The notes under the pieces: generated by a model | Databases searched by the model: none | Seen by the model: the letters and a program-made list of their open reading frames with translations, nothing else | Told to the model about the DNA's origin: nothing | Shown: positions 56,515-64,000 of the stretch, piece by piece | How positions within the stretch are numbered: position 1 is the first letter of the stretch | Layout: every line of letters starts with the position of its first letter | Position numbers and translations under genes: made by a program | NCBI GenBank assembly: GCA_030527645.1 | Contig: JAUNAJ010000005.1 | Span: 62,001-126,000, forward strand | Source: Lachnospiraceae bacterium | GTDB taxonomy: Bacteria; Bacillota; Clostridia; Lachnospirales; Lachnospiraceae | Reading direction: 5' to 3' | DNA length: 64,000 nucleotides

Positions 56515-57489
56515 ATGAAAGAATTATCAAAGCTGATGGGTTACAGTGAGAACACGAAGGTTCTGGATGCCACACTTCGCGACGGTGGTCTTGTGAACGA
56601 TTTCTTTTTCCCGGAGGATTTTGCCTCCGCCCTGTATAAAGCAAATCTGAAGGCCGGCGTTGATTACATGGAACTGGGATATAAGGCAAACAAGGAGCTG
56701 TTTGATCCGGAGAAGTTCGGTCCGTTGAAGTTCTGTGATGACGACTATATCCGCAGCATTGTAGGTGATAACATGACTGATCTGAAGCTTGCGGTGATGG
56801 CGGATGTGGGACGGTGCAATTACAAGGAGGATATCCATCCAAGGAATGAGAGTCCCTTTGATATGGTGCGTGTCGCTACCTATGTAAACACGATCCCTGC
56901 AGCAGTGGATATGATTGAGGATGCGGCAGCAAAGGGATATGAGACGACCTGCAATATCATGGCGATCTCCAGCGGACAGCAGGAGAATCACAGAATCGCC
57001 CTGGAGGCACTGTGCCAGACACCGGTGGAGGTGATCTATATTGTAGACAGCTACGGTGCCTTCTATCCGGAACAGATCAGCCGGGTGGTGGATACCTTTA
57101 TGGACGTCTGCGCAAAGTACGGCAAGAAGATCGGAATGCATGCACACAACAATCAGCAGATGGCATTTGCAAACACGGTTGAGGCAGTTGGTGACGGAGT
57201 GGAATTTCTGGATGCAACCTATGCAGGCATGGGCAGGGGGGCAGGCAACTGCTCCATGGAGCTGCTGCTGGGCATGCTGCATAATCCAAAGTACTATCAG
57301 TTCCCGGTTATTGACTTTATCGAGAAGCATATCAATCCTCTGAAAAAACAGGGTGTGGTATGGGGCTACGATCTGCAGTATATGCTGACCGGAATCCTGA
57401 ACCAGCATCCCAGAACAGCCATTGCCTTCACAAAGGAAGGACGGGATGATTACGCAGCCTTCTATAAGGAAGTAGTTGCCCTTGATTGA
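56515..57489 (+). CDS. HMGL-family aldolase-like protein
   Basis: 324 residues, a TIM-barrel of the HMG-CoA lyase/4-hydroxy-2-oxovalerate aldolase superfamily. LDATLRDGG (17-25) gives the catalytic Arg and metal Asp, and MHAHNNQQ supplies the metal ligands His209 and His211; GMGRGAGN closes the site. A divalent-metal aldol cleavage is therefore likely, but the substrate is unknown. In catabolic operons such aldolases pair with an acetaldehyde dehydrogenase; none is near, and the gene has its own promoter and terminator. The ATG at 56515 follows GAGG; the upstream open frame is not similar to the family. Confidence 0.88.
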   Translation: MKELSKLMGYSENTKVLDATLRDGGLVNDFFFPEDFASALYKANLKAGVDYMELGYKANKELFDPEKFGPLKFCDDDYIRSIVGDNMTDLKLAVMADVGRCNYKEDIHPRNESPFDMVRVATYVNTIPAAVDMIEDAAAKGYETTCNIMAISSGQQENHRIALEALCQTPVEVIYIVDSYGAFYPEQISRVVDTFMDVCAKYGKKIGMHAHNNQQMAFANTVEAVGDGVEFLDATYAGMGRGAGNCSMELLLGMLHNPKYYQFPVIDFIEKHINPLKKQGVVWGYDLQYMLTGILNQHPRTAIAFTKEGRDDYAAFYKEVVALD

Positions 57490-57512
57490 GCAGTAATACT
57501 AATACACCATAG

Positions 57513-57552
57513 AATCCCCTGTAATGATCTTTGGTCATTGCAGGGGATTTTT
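57513..57552 (+). terminator. terminator of the aldolase-like gene
   Basis: A 15-bp stem with one G-T pair (57513-57527 with 57535-57549) followed by more Ts. Confidence 0.88.
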
Positions 57553-57636
57553 GCGTACCGAGAACAGAAGCGTTACACCAGTCACAGTGAACAGTAACGC
57601 ACACAGCATGAGAGTATATTTTCATAGAAAAAGGTG

Positions 57637-57665
57637 TTGACAAAAATATAGGGTGGTGCTATCTT
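57637..57665 (+). promoter_or_regulatory. promoter of the hrcA heat shock operon
   Basis: Consensus TTGACA (57637-57642), 17 bases, TATCTT (57660-57665). The CIRCE operator lies directly after it, so HrcA would block the start of transcription. Confidence 0.85.
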
Positions 57666-57678
57666 AAGAGCGTAGATA

Positions 57679-57705
57679 TTAGCACTCCAGTTAATTGAGT
57701 GCTAA
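57679..57705 (+). promoter_or_regulatory. CIRCE operator (HrcA binding site)
   Basis: TTAGCACTC, nine bases, GAGTGCTAA: a perfect match to the CIRCE consensus, 26 bases before the hrcA start. HrcA binds it and represses the chaperone operon until heat or misfolded protein removes the repressor. Confidence 0.97.
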
Positions 57706-57731
57706 CAAATCAAAAACGAAGGGAGCGGATC

Positions 57732-58844
57732 ATGGAACTGGATGGAAGAAAAAGAATCATACTGAAGACGATCATTCAGAACTATCTGGAAACCGGTGAA
57801 CCGGTGGGATCAAGAACGATTTCAAAATGTTCCGATCTGAAACTGAGCTCCGCTACCATTCGAAATGAGATGTCTGATCTGGAAGAGATGGGCTACATCC
57901 TTCAGCCCCATACCTCTTCAGGACGAATTCCTTCAGACAAGGGCTATCGTCTCTATGTAGACGAGCTGATCAAGGAGAAGGATCAGGAAGTAGCCGACAT
58001 GAAGGAGATGATGATCCAGAAAACAGACCGTCTGGAGCATATGCTGAAGCAGGTGGTGAAGGTGCTTGCCTCCAACACCAACTATGCGACCATGATCACC
58101 GGTCCTACCTATCATCAGAATCGGCTGAAGTTCATTCAGCTGTCCAAGGTAAGCGAGCAGCAGCTTCTGGCTGTGATCGTTACTGAGGGAAATCTGATGA
58201 AAAACCAGTTCATTGCGCTGGAGGAACCGATCGACGATGAACGTCTGCTGAAGCTGAATCTTCTGCTGAACACACAGCTGAACGGTCTCACCATCGGCGA
58301 GATCAATCTGGATATGATCCGGACCATGAAGCAGCAGGCAGGCATTCACAGCTCCGTTGTAGGAAGTGTGGTGGATGCGGTGGCAGAGGCGATCCAGCCG
58401 GATGAGGAAGACCGCCCGGTATTTACCAGCGGCGCCACCAATATTTTTAAATATCCGGAGCTGGCGGATTCAGCCACTGCCAGTGAGCTGATCAATGCAC
58501 TGGAAGAGAAGAAGGAACTGGTGGAGATCCTGAAGGAAAGCGGGTTGGATTCCGAGGAGAATCCGGGAACAGGCATTCAGGTATACATCGGAAATGAATC
58601 TCCCATCCAGACACTGAAGGATTGTTCCGTAGTAACTGCAAGCTATGATCTTGGCGACGGCCTGAAGGGAACCATCGGTATCCTGGGACCAAAGCGTATG
58701 GACTATGAAAATGTAGTGGACAATCTGAAAACATTAAAGGTCCAGCTTGATAAGGTGTTTGGTAAATCAAAGGATGAAAACGGCGGGAATGTGAGTGTGA
58801 CGATCGATGCAATCCTTCCATCTGACTCTGAGTCGGAGGAATAG
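57732..58844 (+). CDS. hrcA: heat-inducible transcription repressor HrcA
   Basis: 370 residues, a little longer than the usual 340-350. An N-terminal winged helix (ILKTIIQNYLETGEPVGSRTIS...SSATIRNEMSDLEEMGYI) precedes a GAF-like core and the C-terminal IGNESPIQTLKDCSVVTASY and GTIGILGPKRMDYENV. It represses its own operon through CIRCE, and needs GroEL for full activity in other species. The ATG at 57732 follows AAGGGAG. Confidence 0.96.
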   Translation: MELDGRKRIILKTIIQNYLETGEPVGSRTISKCSDLKLSSATIRNEMSDLEEMGYILQPHTSSGRIPSDKGYRLYVDELIKEKDQEVADMKEMMIQKTDRLEHMLKQVVKVLASNTNYATMITGPTYHQNRLKFIQLSKVSEQQLLAVIVTEGNLMKNQFIALEEPIDDERLLKLNLLLNTQLNGLTIGEINLDMIRTMKQQAGIHSSVVGSVVDAVAEAIQPDEEDRPVFTSGATNIFKYPELADSATASELINALEEKKELVEILKESGLDSEENPGTGIQVYIGNESPIQTLKDCSVVTASYDLGDGLKGTIGILGPKRMDYENVVDNLKTLKVQLDKVFGKSKDENGGNVSVTIDAILPSDSESEE

Positions 58845-58927
58845 AGCGGAACATATTTCGCGTGCATTGGATCCATTTCGCAGAACACCGCACGTTACCA
58901 ATAGAATAACAGAAAGTGAGAGTATTT

Positions 58928-59581
58928 GTGACAGATATGGAAAACAAAGAACAGAATATTCCGGAAACTGAAGCAGAAGAAATCGAGATTGAAGATACAG
59001 CTGAGGAAACTGCCGAAACTGCTGGAGAAAACGCTGAGACAGCGGAAGATACAGCTGCAGAAGAGGAAAAAGACACAGCAGAGCAGTCCGATGAAACTGC
59101 AGAAGAACAGCAGGAGGAGAAAAAATCCTTCTTCCGCAAGAAAGATAAAAAGGACAAAAAAGATGAGAAGATCGAAGAACTGACCGATCGTCTGACAAGA
59201 ACGATGGCAGAGTTCGAGAACTTCCGTAAACGATCCGAGAAAGAAAAATCCACCATGTTCCTGTACGGAGCAAAGGATGTGATCGAGAAGATCCTTCCGG
59301 TTGTGGACAACTTTGAAAGAGGGCTGGCAACAGCTGACCCGGAGGATCCCTTTGCAGAGGGAATGAATAAAATCTATAAGCAGCTGACCACAGTGCTGGC
59401 CGAGATCGGGGTTACCCCCATCGAGTCGGTGGGTCAGGAGTTTGATCCGAATCTTCACAACGCAGTGATGCACGTGGAGGATGAGGAAGCCGGTGACAAT
59501 GTGGTTGTCGAAGAATTCCAGAAGGGATACAAGTACAAAGACACCATCGTTCGTCACAGTATGGTAAAGGTTGCAAACTGA
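58928..59581 (+). CDS. grpE: nucleotide exchange factor GrpE
   Basis: About 217 residues. A long, acidic Glu/Ala/Thr-rich N-terminal tail (about 1-70) and a basic patch (FFRKKDKKDKKDEK) precede the coiled coil and the beta domain with FENFRKRSEKEK, PVVDNFERGL and VVEEFQKGYKYKDTIVRHSMVKVA. It releases ADP from DnaK and can act as thermosensor. The GTG at 58928 (MTDMENKEQN) is preferred; GTG 58916 and ATG 58937 are alternatives. Confidence 0.93.
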   Translation: MTDMENKEQNIPETEAEEIEIEDTAEETAETAGENAETAEDTAAEEEKDTAEQSDETAEEQQEEKKSFFRKKDKKDKKDEKIEELTDRLTRTMAEFENFRKRSEKEKSTMFLYGAKDVIEKILPVVDNFERGLATADPEDPFAEGMNKIYKQLTTVLAEIGVTPIESVGQEFDPNLHNAVMHVEDEEAGDNVVVEEFQKGYKYKDTIVRHSMVKVAN

Positions 59582-59655
59582 CAACAGTTTACAGATAAAT
59601 AGATCAACACCGGCAGAGCATGCCGGAGACAATACTAAGTCAGGAGGACAAGATT

Positions 59656-61512
59656 ATGGGAAAAATTATCGGTATTGACCTTGGAACAACCAATAGCTGT
59701 GTAGCAGTAATGGAAGGTGGAAAACCAACCGTTATCTCCAATGCAGAAGGAAGCAGAACAACACCGTCTGTAGTAGCATTTACAAAAACAGGCGAGCGTC
59801 TGGTAGGTGAGCCTGCAAAACGTCAGGCAGTTACCAACGCTGACAAAACAATCTCTTCTATTAAGAGACATATGGGTACAGATTATAAAGTAGCCATTGA
59901 TGACAAGAAATATTCTCCTCAGGAGATTTCCGCTATGATTCTGCAGAAACTGAAAAGCGATGCAGAGAACTACCTTGGTGAGAAGGTAACAGAGGCGGTT
60001 ATTACCGTTCCGGCTTATTTTAACGATGCGCAGCGTCAGGCAACAAAGGATGCAGGACGTATCGCAGGACTTGATGTAAAACGTATCATCAACGAGCCTA
60101 CAGCAGCAGCGCTTGCATATGGTCTGGACAATGAGAATGAGCAGAAGATCATGGTATACGACCTTGGCGGCGGTACCTTCGATGTTTCCATCATTGAGAT
60201 CGGTGACGGCGTTATTGAGGTACTGGCAACAGCCGGAAACAATAAGCTCGGAGGCGATGACTTTGATGAGAAGATCGCGCAGTATATGCTCGCTGAGTTC
60301 AAAAAGATGGAGGGTGTAGACCTCTCTACTGATAAAATGGCTATGCAGCGAATCAAAGAGGCTGCAGAGAAGGCAAAAAAAGAGCTTTCCAGCGCAACAA
60401 CAACCAACATCAACCTTCCATTCATCACTGCTACTGCAGAGGGACCGAAGCATTTCGATATGAACCTGACAAAGGCTAAATTCGATGAGCTGACACATGA
60501 TTTGGTTGAGCTGACAGCAGAGCCGGTACGTAAGGCTCTCAGCGATGCAGGTCTTGCCGCAGGTGAGCTGAGCAAGGTTCTCCTTGTTGGTGGATCTACC
60601 CGTATTCCTGCCGTACAGGATAAGGTAAAACAGCTGACCGGTCATGAGCCAAGCAAAACTCTGAACCCGGATGAGTGTGTAGCCCTTGGTGCTTCTGTAC
60701 AGGGCGGCAAGCTTGCTGGTGATGCAGGTGCCGGAGACATCCTTCTTCTGGATGTAACTCCTCTGACACTGTCCATTGAGACAATGGGAGGAATCGCTAC
60801 CCATCTGATCGAGAGAAATACAACTATTCCTACAAAGAAGAGCCAGATCTTCTCCACAGCAGCTGACAACCAGACTGCAGTAGATATCAACGTTGTACAG
60901 GGTGAGCGTCAGTTCGCGAAAGACAACAAATCCCTCGGACAGTTCCGCCTGGACGGAATCCCGCCGGCACGCCGCGGTGTTCCGCAGATCGAGGTTACCT
61001 TCGATATCGATGCCAACGGTATTGTTAACGTATCTGCTAAGGAGCTGGGAACAGGAAAAGAGCAGCACATCACCATTACTGCAGGCTCCAACATGTCTGA
61101 CGATGACATCGAGAAGGCTGTAAAAGAGGCAGCTGAGTTCGAGGCACAGGACAAGAAGAGAAAAGAAGCTGTAGATGCAAGAAACGATGCAGACGGAGCA
61201 GTATTCCAGGTTGAGAAAGCTCTGGAAGAGGCTGGTGACAAGCTGGGCGATGCTGACAAGAGTGCCGTTGAGGCTGATCTGGCAGCTCTGAAGGAGACTC
61301 TTGCAAAGGTTCAGATGGATAACATCACAGACGAGCAGGTTGCTGAGATGAAAGCCGGCCAGGAGAAGCTGATGCAGAGTGCACAGACTCTGTTCACAAA
61401 GATGTATGAGAACATGCAGCAGGCACAGGGAGCAGCAGGTTCTGACATGGGCGGCGCAGCAGGAGCAGACGCTGACGATGATGTAGTGGATGCAGACTAT
61501 AAAGAGGTTTAA
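59656..61512 (+). CDS. dnaK: molecular chaperone DnaK
   Basis: 618 residues. The Hsp70 ATPase domain ([55 protein letters not shown]) is followed by the substrate domain ([16 protein letters not shown]) and the C-terminal lid and disordered tail ending [19 protein letters not shown] precedes the ATG. A 6-bp hairpin (59610-59626) lies in the gap after grpE. Confidence 0.97.
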   Translation: MGKIIGIDLGTTNSCVAVMEGGKPTVISNAEGSRTTPSVVAFTKTGERLVGEPAKRQAVTNADKTISSIKRHMGTDYKVAIDDKKYSPQEISAMILQKLKSDAENYLGEKVTEAVITVPAYFNDAQRQATKDAGRIAGLDVKRIINEPTAAALAYGLDNENEQKIMVYDLGGGTFDVSIIEIGDGVIEVLATAGNNKLGGDDFDEKIAQYMLAEFKKMEGVDLSTDKMAMQRIKEAAEKAKKELSSATTTNINLPFITATAEGPKHFDMNLTKAKFDELTHDLVELTAEPVRKALSDAGLAAGELSKVLLVGGSTRIPAVQDKVKQLTGHEPSKTLNPDECVALGASVQGGKLAGDAGAGDILLLDVTPLTLSIETMGGIATHLIERNTTIPTKKSQIFSTAADNQTAVDINVVQGERQFAKDNKSLGQFRLDGIPPARRGVPQIEVTFDIDANGIVNVSAKELGTGKEQHITITAGSNMSDDDIEKAVKEAAEFEAQDKKRKEAVDARNDADGAVFQVEKALEEAGDKLGDADKSAVEADLAALKETLAKVQMDNITDEQVAEMKAGQEKLMQSAQTLFTKMYENMQQAQGAAGSDMGGAAGADADDDVVDADYKEV

Positions 61513-61590
61513 TTACCGGCAGATTGACATGTGAAGGCTGATCGCTTCGTAATCGAAGCATCAATAGAAAATATGATAGAATGACTTGTT

Positions 61591-61615
61591 CAGGTCGGAG
61601 ATTTTCTCCGACCTG
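61591..61615 (+). other. hairpin between dnaK and dnaJ
   Basis: CAGGTCGGAGA pairs with TCTCCGACCTG around TTT in the 193-base gap between the genes. No T run follows, so it is more likely to protect the dnaK transcript end or slow read-through into dnaJ than to terminate. A second small hairpin, GCTTCG-TAAT-CGAAGC, lies at 61543-61558. Confidence 0.5.
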
Positions 61616-61705
61616 TATGAGGTTATTACCCTGTCCGGAGCCAGGGCGAAAGCTGCTGGAGTTCCGTGAAGATGCCGGAATCATTCTATTTGTAAGGATT
61701 AATAT

Positions 61706-62902
61706 ATGGCAGAGAAAAGAGATTATTATGAGGTCCTTGGAGTGGACAAGAATGCGGACGATGCTGCTTTAAAGAAGGCATACCGCAAGCTGGCCAAGAA
61801 ATATCATCCGGATACCAATCCGGGCGACAAGGAGGCTGAGGCAAAGTTTAAGGAAGCAACAGAAGCATACGGAATCCTCAGTGATCCCCAGAAGCGTCAG
61901 CAGTATGATCAGTTTGGTCATGCAGCCTTCGAGCAGGGCGGAGCCGGCGGCTACGGCGGCGGTTTCGAGGGATTTGATTTCAGTGATCTGTTCGGAGATC
62001 TGTTCGGCGGCGGCGCCTTTAGCGGCTTCGGCGGTTTCGGCGGAGGCGGAAGGGCAAACAACGGTCCTCAGAGAGGTGCCAATCTTCGTGCCATCGTACA
62101 TCTGACCTTCGAAGAGGCAGTATTTGGCTGCGAGAAGGAGCTGGAGCTGAATCTGAAGGACAGCTGCACCGTCTGCGGCGGAACCGGAGCAAAGCCGGGT
62201 ACCAAGCCTGAGACCTGTTCCAAGTGCCACGGCTCCGGTCAGGTGACCACCACCCAGCAGTCCATGTTCGGCATGATCCGCAATGTGACCACCTGTCCGC
62301 AGTGCGGCGGATCCGGAAAGACCATCAAGGAAAAGTGCACCAGCTGCGGCGGCAGTGGATTTACCTCGAGCCGGAAGAAGATCAAGGTTACGATCCCAGC
62401 GGGAATCGATCATGGACAGAGTGTCCGTATCCGGGAAAAGGGAGAGCCGGGAACCAACGGCGGACCGAGAGGAGACCTTCTGGTTCAGGTTTCCGTGGAG
62501 CAGCATCCCTTCCTGCAGCGTGATGACCGCAACATCTATTCCACAGCACCCATCAGCTTTGCACAGGCTGCCCTGGGCGGGGATATCCGCATTGCAACAG
62601 TGGACGGCGATGTGATCTATACTGTGAAACCGGGAACTCAGACGGATACAAGGATCCGGCTGAAGGGCAAGGGTGTTCCGTCTCTTCGTAACGCCAACGT
62701 CCGTGGTGATCATTATGTAACACTGATCGTTCAGACACCAACCGGACTGAATGCAGAGGCGAAGGAAGCACTTCGTGCCTTCGATGCAGCCTGCGGAAAC
62801 AGTGCCGGCGCATCCTATGAAAATACAGATGAGAAGCAGACAAAGAAAAAGAAAACCTTCCGCGAGAAAGCAAAAGAGTTTTTCGAGGGAGAAGAAGAAT
62901 AA
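61706..62902 (+). CDS. dnaJ: molecular chaperone DnaJ
   Basis: 398 residues. An N-terminal J domain with [11 protein letters not shown] (HPD), a Gly/Phe-rich region (about 75-120), four CxxCxGxG repeats ([32 protein letters not shown]) that bind two zinc ions, and the C-terminal substrate domains. It delivers clients to DnaK. The gene lies 193 bases after dnaK with no promoter of good quality in between. Confidence 0.97.
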   Translation: MAEKRDYYEVLGVDKNADDAALKKAYRKLAKKYHPDTNPGDKEAEAKFKEATEAYGILSDPQKRQQYDQFGHAAFEQGGAGGYGGGFEGFDFSDLFGDLFGGGAFSGFGGFGGGGRANNGPQRGANLRAIVHLTFEEAVFGCEKELELNLKDSCTVCGGTGAKPGTKPETCSKCHGSGQVTTTQQSMFGMIRNVTTCPQCGGSGKTIKEKCTSCGGSGFTSSRKKIKVTIPAGIDHGQSVRIREKGEPGTNGGPRGDLLVQVSVEQHPFLQRDDRNIYSTAPISFAQAALGGDIRIATVDGDVIYTVKPGTQTDTRIRLKGKGVPSLRNANVRGDHYVTLIVQTPTGLNAEAKEALRAFDAACGNSAGASYENTDEKQTKKKKTFREKAKEFFEGEEE

Positions 62903-62946
62903 AGAATCGGCTGACGGCATGATGGTTGCTGTCAGCCGATTCTTTT
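62901..62946 (+). terminator. terminator of the heat shock operon
   Basis: A 15-bp stem (62901-62915 with 62931-62945), extended inward by four pairs, followed by TT. The left arm starts at the dnaJ stop codon. Confidence 0.88.
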
Positions 62947-63007
62947 GATGGGAAGCATTTATTTTCACGTAATGGCCTCTTTTGTATTGCCTCTTCCGTT
63001 ATTTTCA

Positions 63008-63036
63008 TTGCTTTCCGTAAAATTATGGGGTATGAT
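63008..63036 (+). promoter_or_regulatory. promoter of prmA
   Basis: TTGCTT (63008-63013), 17 bases, TATGAT (63031-63036), about 46 bases before the start codon. Confidence 0.65.
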
Positions 63037-63082
63037 GATTGGATGTAATGTAACATGGGTAAAGTCTGAACGGAGAAAATCT

Positions 63083-64000
63083 ATGAAATGGAATAAATAT
63101 ACCTTAAAAACCCTGGCGGAGGCAGAGGACATTGTGATCGCAACTCTGGCGGAAGTGGGAATCCAGGGTGTGGAGATCGAGGATAAGAAACCTCTGACCC
63201 AGGAGGATAAGGAGCAGATGTTTGTGGATATCCTTCCCGAGATGGGAGAGGATGACGGCATTGCCTACCTGAGCTTTTATCTGGAGCCGGAGGAGGACAA
63301 CGAGGCGATCCTTGCCCGGGCAAAGGAGGAGCTGGAAGACCTTCGCAGCTTTATGGACATCGGAGAAGCAACCATTACTGCAGGGGAGACGGAGGACAAG
63401 GACTGGATCAACAACTGGAAGCAGTACTTCAAGCAGTTCTATGTGGATGATATCCTGATCATTCCATCCTGGGAGGAAGTAAAGGCTGAGGATCAGGACA
63501 AGCTGATCATTCACATCGATCCGGGAACCGCCTTCGGAACCGGCATGCATGAGACCACCCAGCTTTGCATCCGGCAGCTGAGAAAGTATGTAAAGCCGGG
63601 CGATGAGGTGCTGGATGTGGGAACCGGAAGCGGAATTCTGTCCATTCTGGCACTGAAATTCGGGGCAGGGCATGCCCTGGGAACGGATCTGGATCCCTGT
63701 GCGGTTCCGGCAGTGGAGGAGAATAAAGAGGTGAATGATATTCCGGCGGAAGCATTTGACATGCTGATCGGAAATATCATTGACGATCAGGCGGTACAGG
63801 ATCGGGCAGGATATGAGAAGTACGATGTTGTGACCGCAAACATTCTGGCAGATGTCCTGATCCCGCTGACTCCCGTAATTGTTCATCAGATGAAGCCCGG
63901 AGCCGTATACATCACCTCCGGCATTCTGGATGTGAAGGAGGAAGTGGTAAGGGAAGCTGTTGAGGCAGCAGGCCTGACTGTTCTTGAGATCACACACCAG
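63083..64000 (+). CDS. prmA: ribosomal protein L11 methyltransferase (partial, runs off the window)
   Basis: 306 codons to the window end without a stop; the family is usually 310-320 residues, so only the last few are missing. It trimethylates L11 using S-adenosylmethionine. The N-terminal substrate-recognition domain contains DWINNWKQYFKQFYV; the methyltransferase core has DPGTAFGTGMHETT, DVGTGSGILSILALKFGA and the NPPY-like ANILADVL. CGGAGAAAAT precedes the ATG. A prmA after dnaJ is the usual order in Clostridia. Confidence 0.93.
   Translation, partial: MKWNKYTLKTLAEAEDIVIATLAEVGIQGVEIEDKKPLTQEDKEQMFVDILPEMGEDDGIAYLSFYLEPEEDNEAILARAKEELEDLRSFMDIGEATITAGETEDKDWINNWKQYFKQFYVDDILIIPSWEEVKAEDQDKLIIHIDPGTAFGTGMHETTQLCIRQLRKYVKPGDEVLDVGTGSGILSILALKFGAGHALGTDLDPCAVPAVEENKEVNDIPAEAFDMLIGNIIDDQAVQDRAGYEKYDVVTANILADVLIPLTPVIVHQMKPGAVYITSGILDVKEEVVREAVEAAGLTVLEITHQ

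Noticed and set aside
59635-61068. 477-codon open frame on the minus strand across dnaK
   Set aside because: It is an antisense shadow of a strongly codon-biased gene: no ribosome site, no family motifs, and a composition rich in Cys, Leu and Ser typical of such shadows.
61769-62968. 399-codon minus-strand open frame opposite dnaJ
   Set aside because: Mirror image of the Gly-rich and Cys-repeat coding sequence; no start signal or recognisable domain.

Overview
The window reads as a chromosomal segment of a Gram-positive anaerobe of the Clostridia, most like a Lachnospiraceae gut bacterium of the Blautia/Ruminococcus kind. This rests on gene content and style: a 2[4Fe-4S] ferredoxin, a zinc-type S14, a KOW-domain gene between map and infA, HrcA with a CIRCE operator, HPr kinase, AGGAGG ribosome binding sites, GTG/TTG starts, and Lachnospiraceae-type uncharacterised families (DUF1858, DUF5685). 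No tRNA, rRNA, CRISPR array, insertion sequence or prophage was seen. The family assignment is an inference; no database search was possible.

Layout. 1-2.3 kb: the 3' end of rplI, dnaB, a ferredoxin on the minus strand and a DUF1858 protein. 2.3-6.3 kb: an intergenic repeat made of hairpins, then two paralogous membrane proteins with acidic tails that look like catalytically dead signal peptidases; an acetyltransferase gene lies between them on the opposite strand. 6.4-19.4 kb: the S10-spc ribosomal protein operon from rpsJ to infA with secY, adk and map. It has RNA structure before rpsJ and rplC and ends at a strong terminator directly after infA, so the usual rpmJ-rpsM-rpsK-rpsD-rpoA-rplQ tail is absent here. 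19.5-25.9 kb: serine acetyltransferase, a sugar ABC ATPase-permease pair without a binding protein, and a Ktr/Trk potassium uptake pair. 26-33.7 kb: a zinc-ribbon membrane protein, a DUF5685 protein, a J-domain protein and an unknown protein, packed up to ftsH, uvrC and hprK. 33.8-38.1 kb: a class A penicillin-binding protein (minus), YigZ, and a cyclophilin (minus). 38.2-47 kb: tsaE-tsaB-rimI, a small membrane protein, an alpha/beta hydrolase with an altered nucleophile elbow, a single-chain 4-alpha-glucanotransferase/glycogen phosphorylase fusion, and release factor 3. 47-56.3 kb: a dense housekeeping run asp23-nusB-xseA-xseB-ispA-dxs-tlyA-nadK-argR-recN. 56.5-57.5 kb: an orphan HMGL-type aldolase. 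57.6-62.9 kb: the hrcA-grpE-dnaK-dnaJ heat shock operon under a perfect CIRCE. 63.1 kb to the end: prmA, cut by the window edge.

How it works together. Most of the window is core machinery: replication, ribosome synthesis and protein export, chaperones and membrane proteolysis, cell wall synthesis, isoprenoid precursor synthesis and DNA repair. Regulation visible in the sequence includes CIRCE/HrcA for the chaperones, structured leaders in the ribosomal operon, and intrinsic terminators at nearly all convergent ends. The parts least explained by known biology are the paired pseudo-signal-peptidases, the J-domain/FtsH neighbourhood, the MalQ-GlgP fusion, and several structured non-coding stretches.
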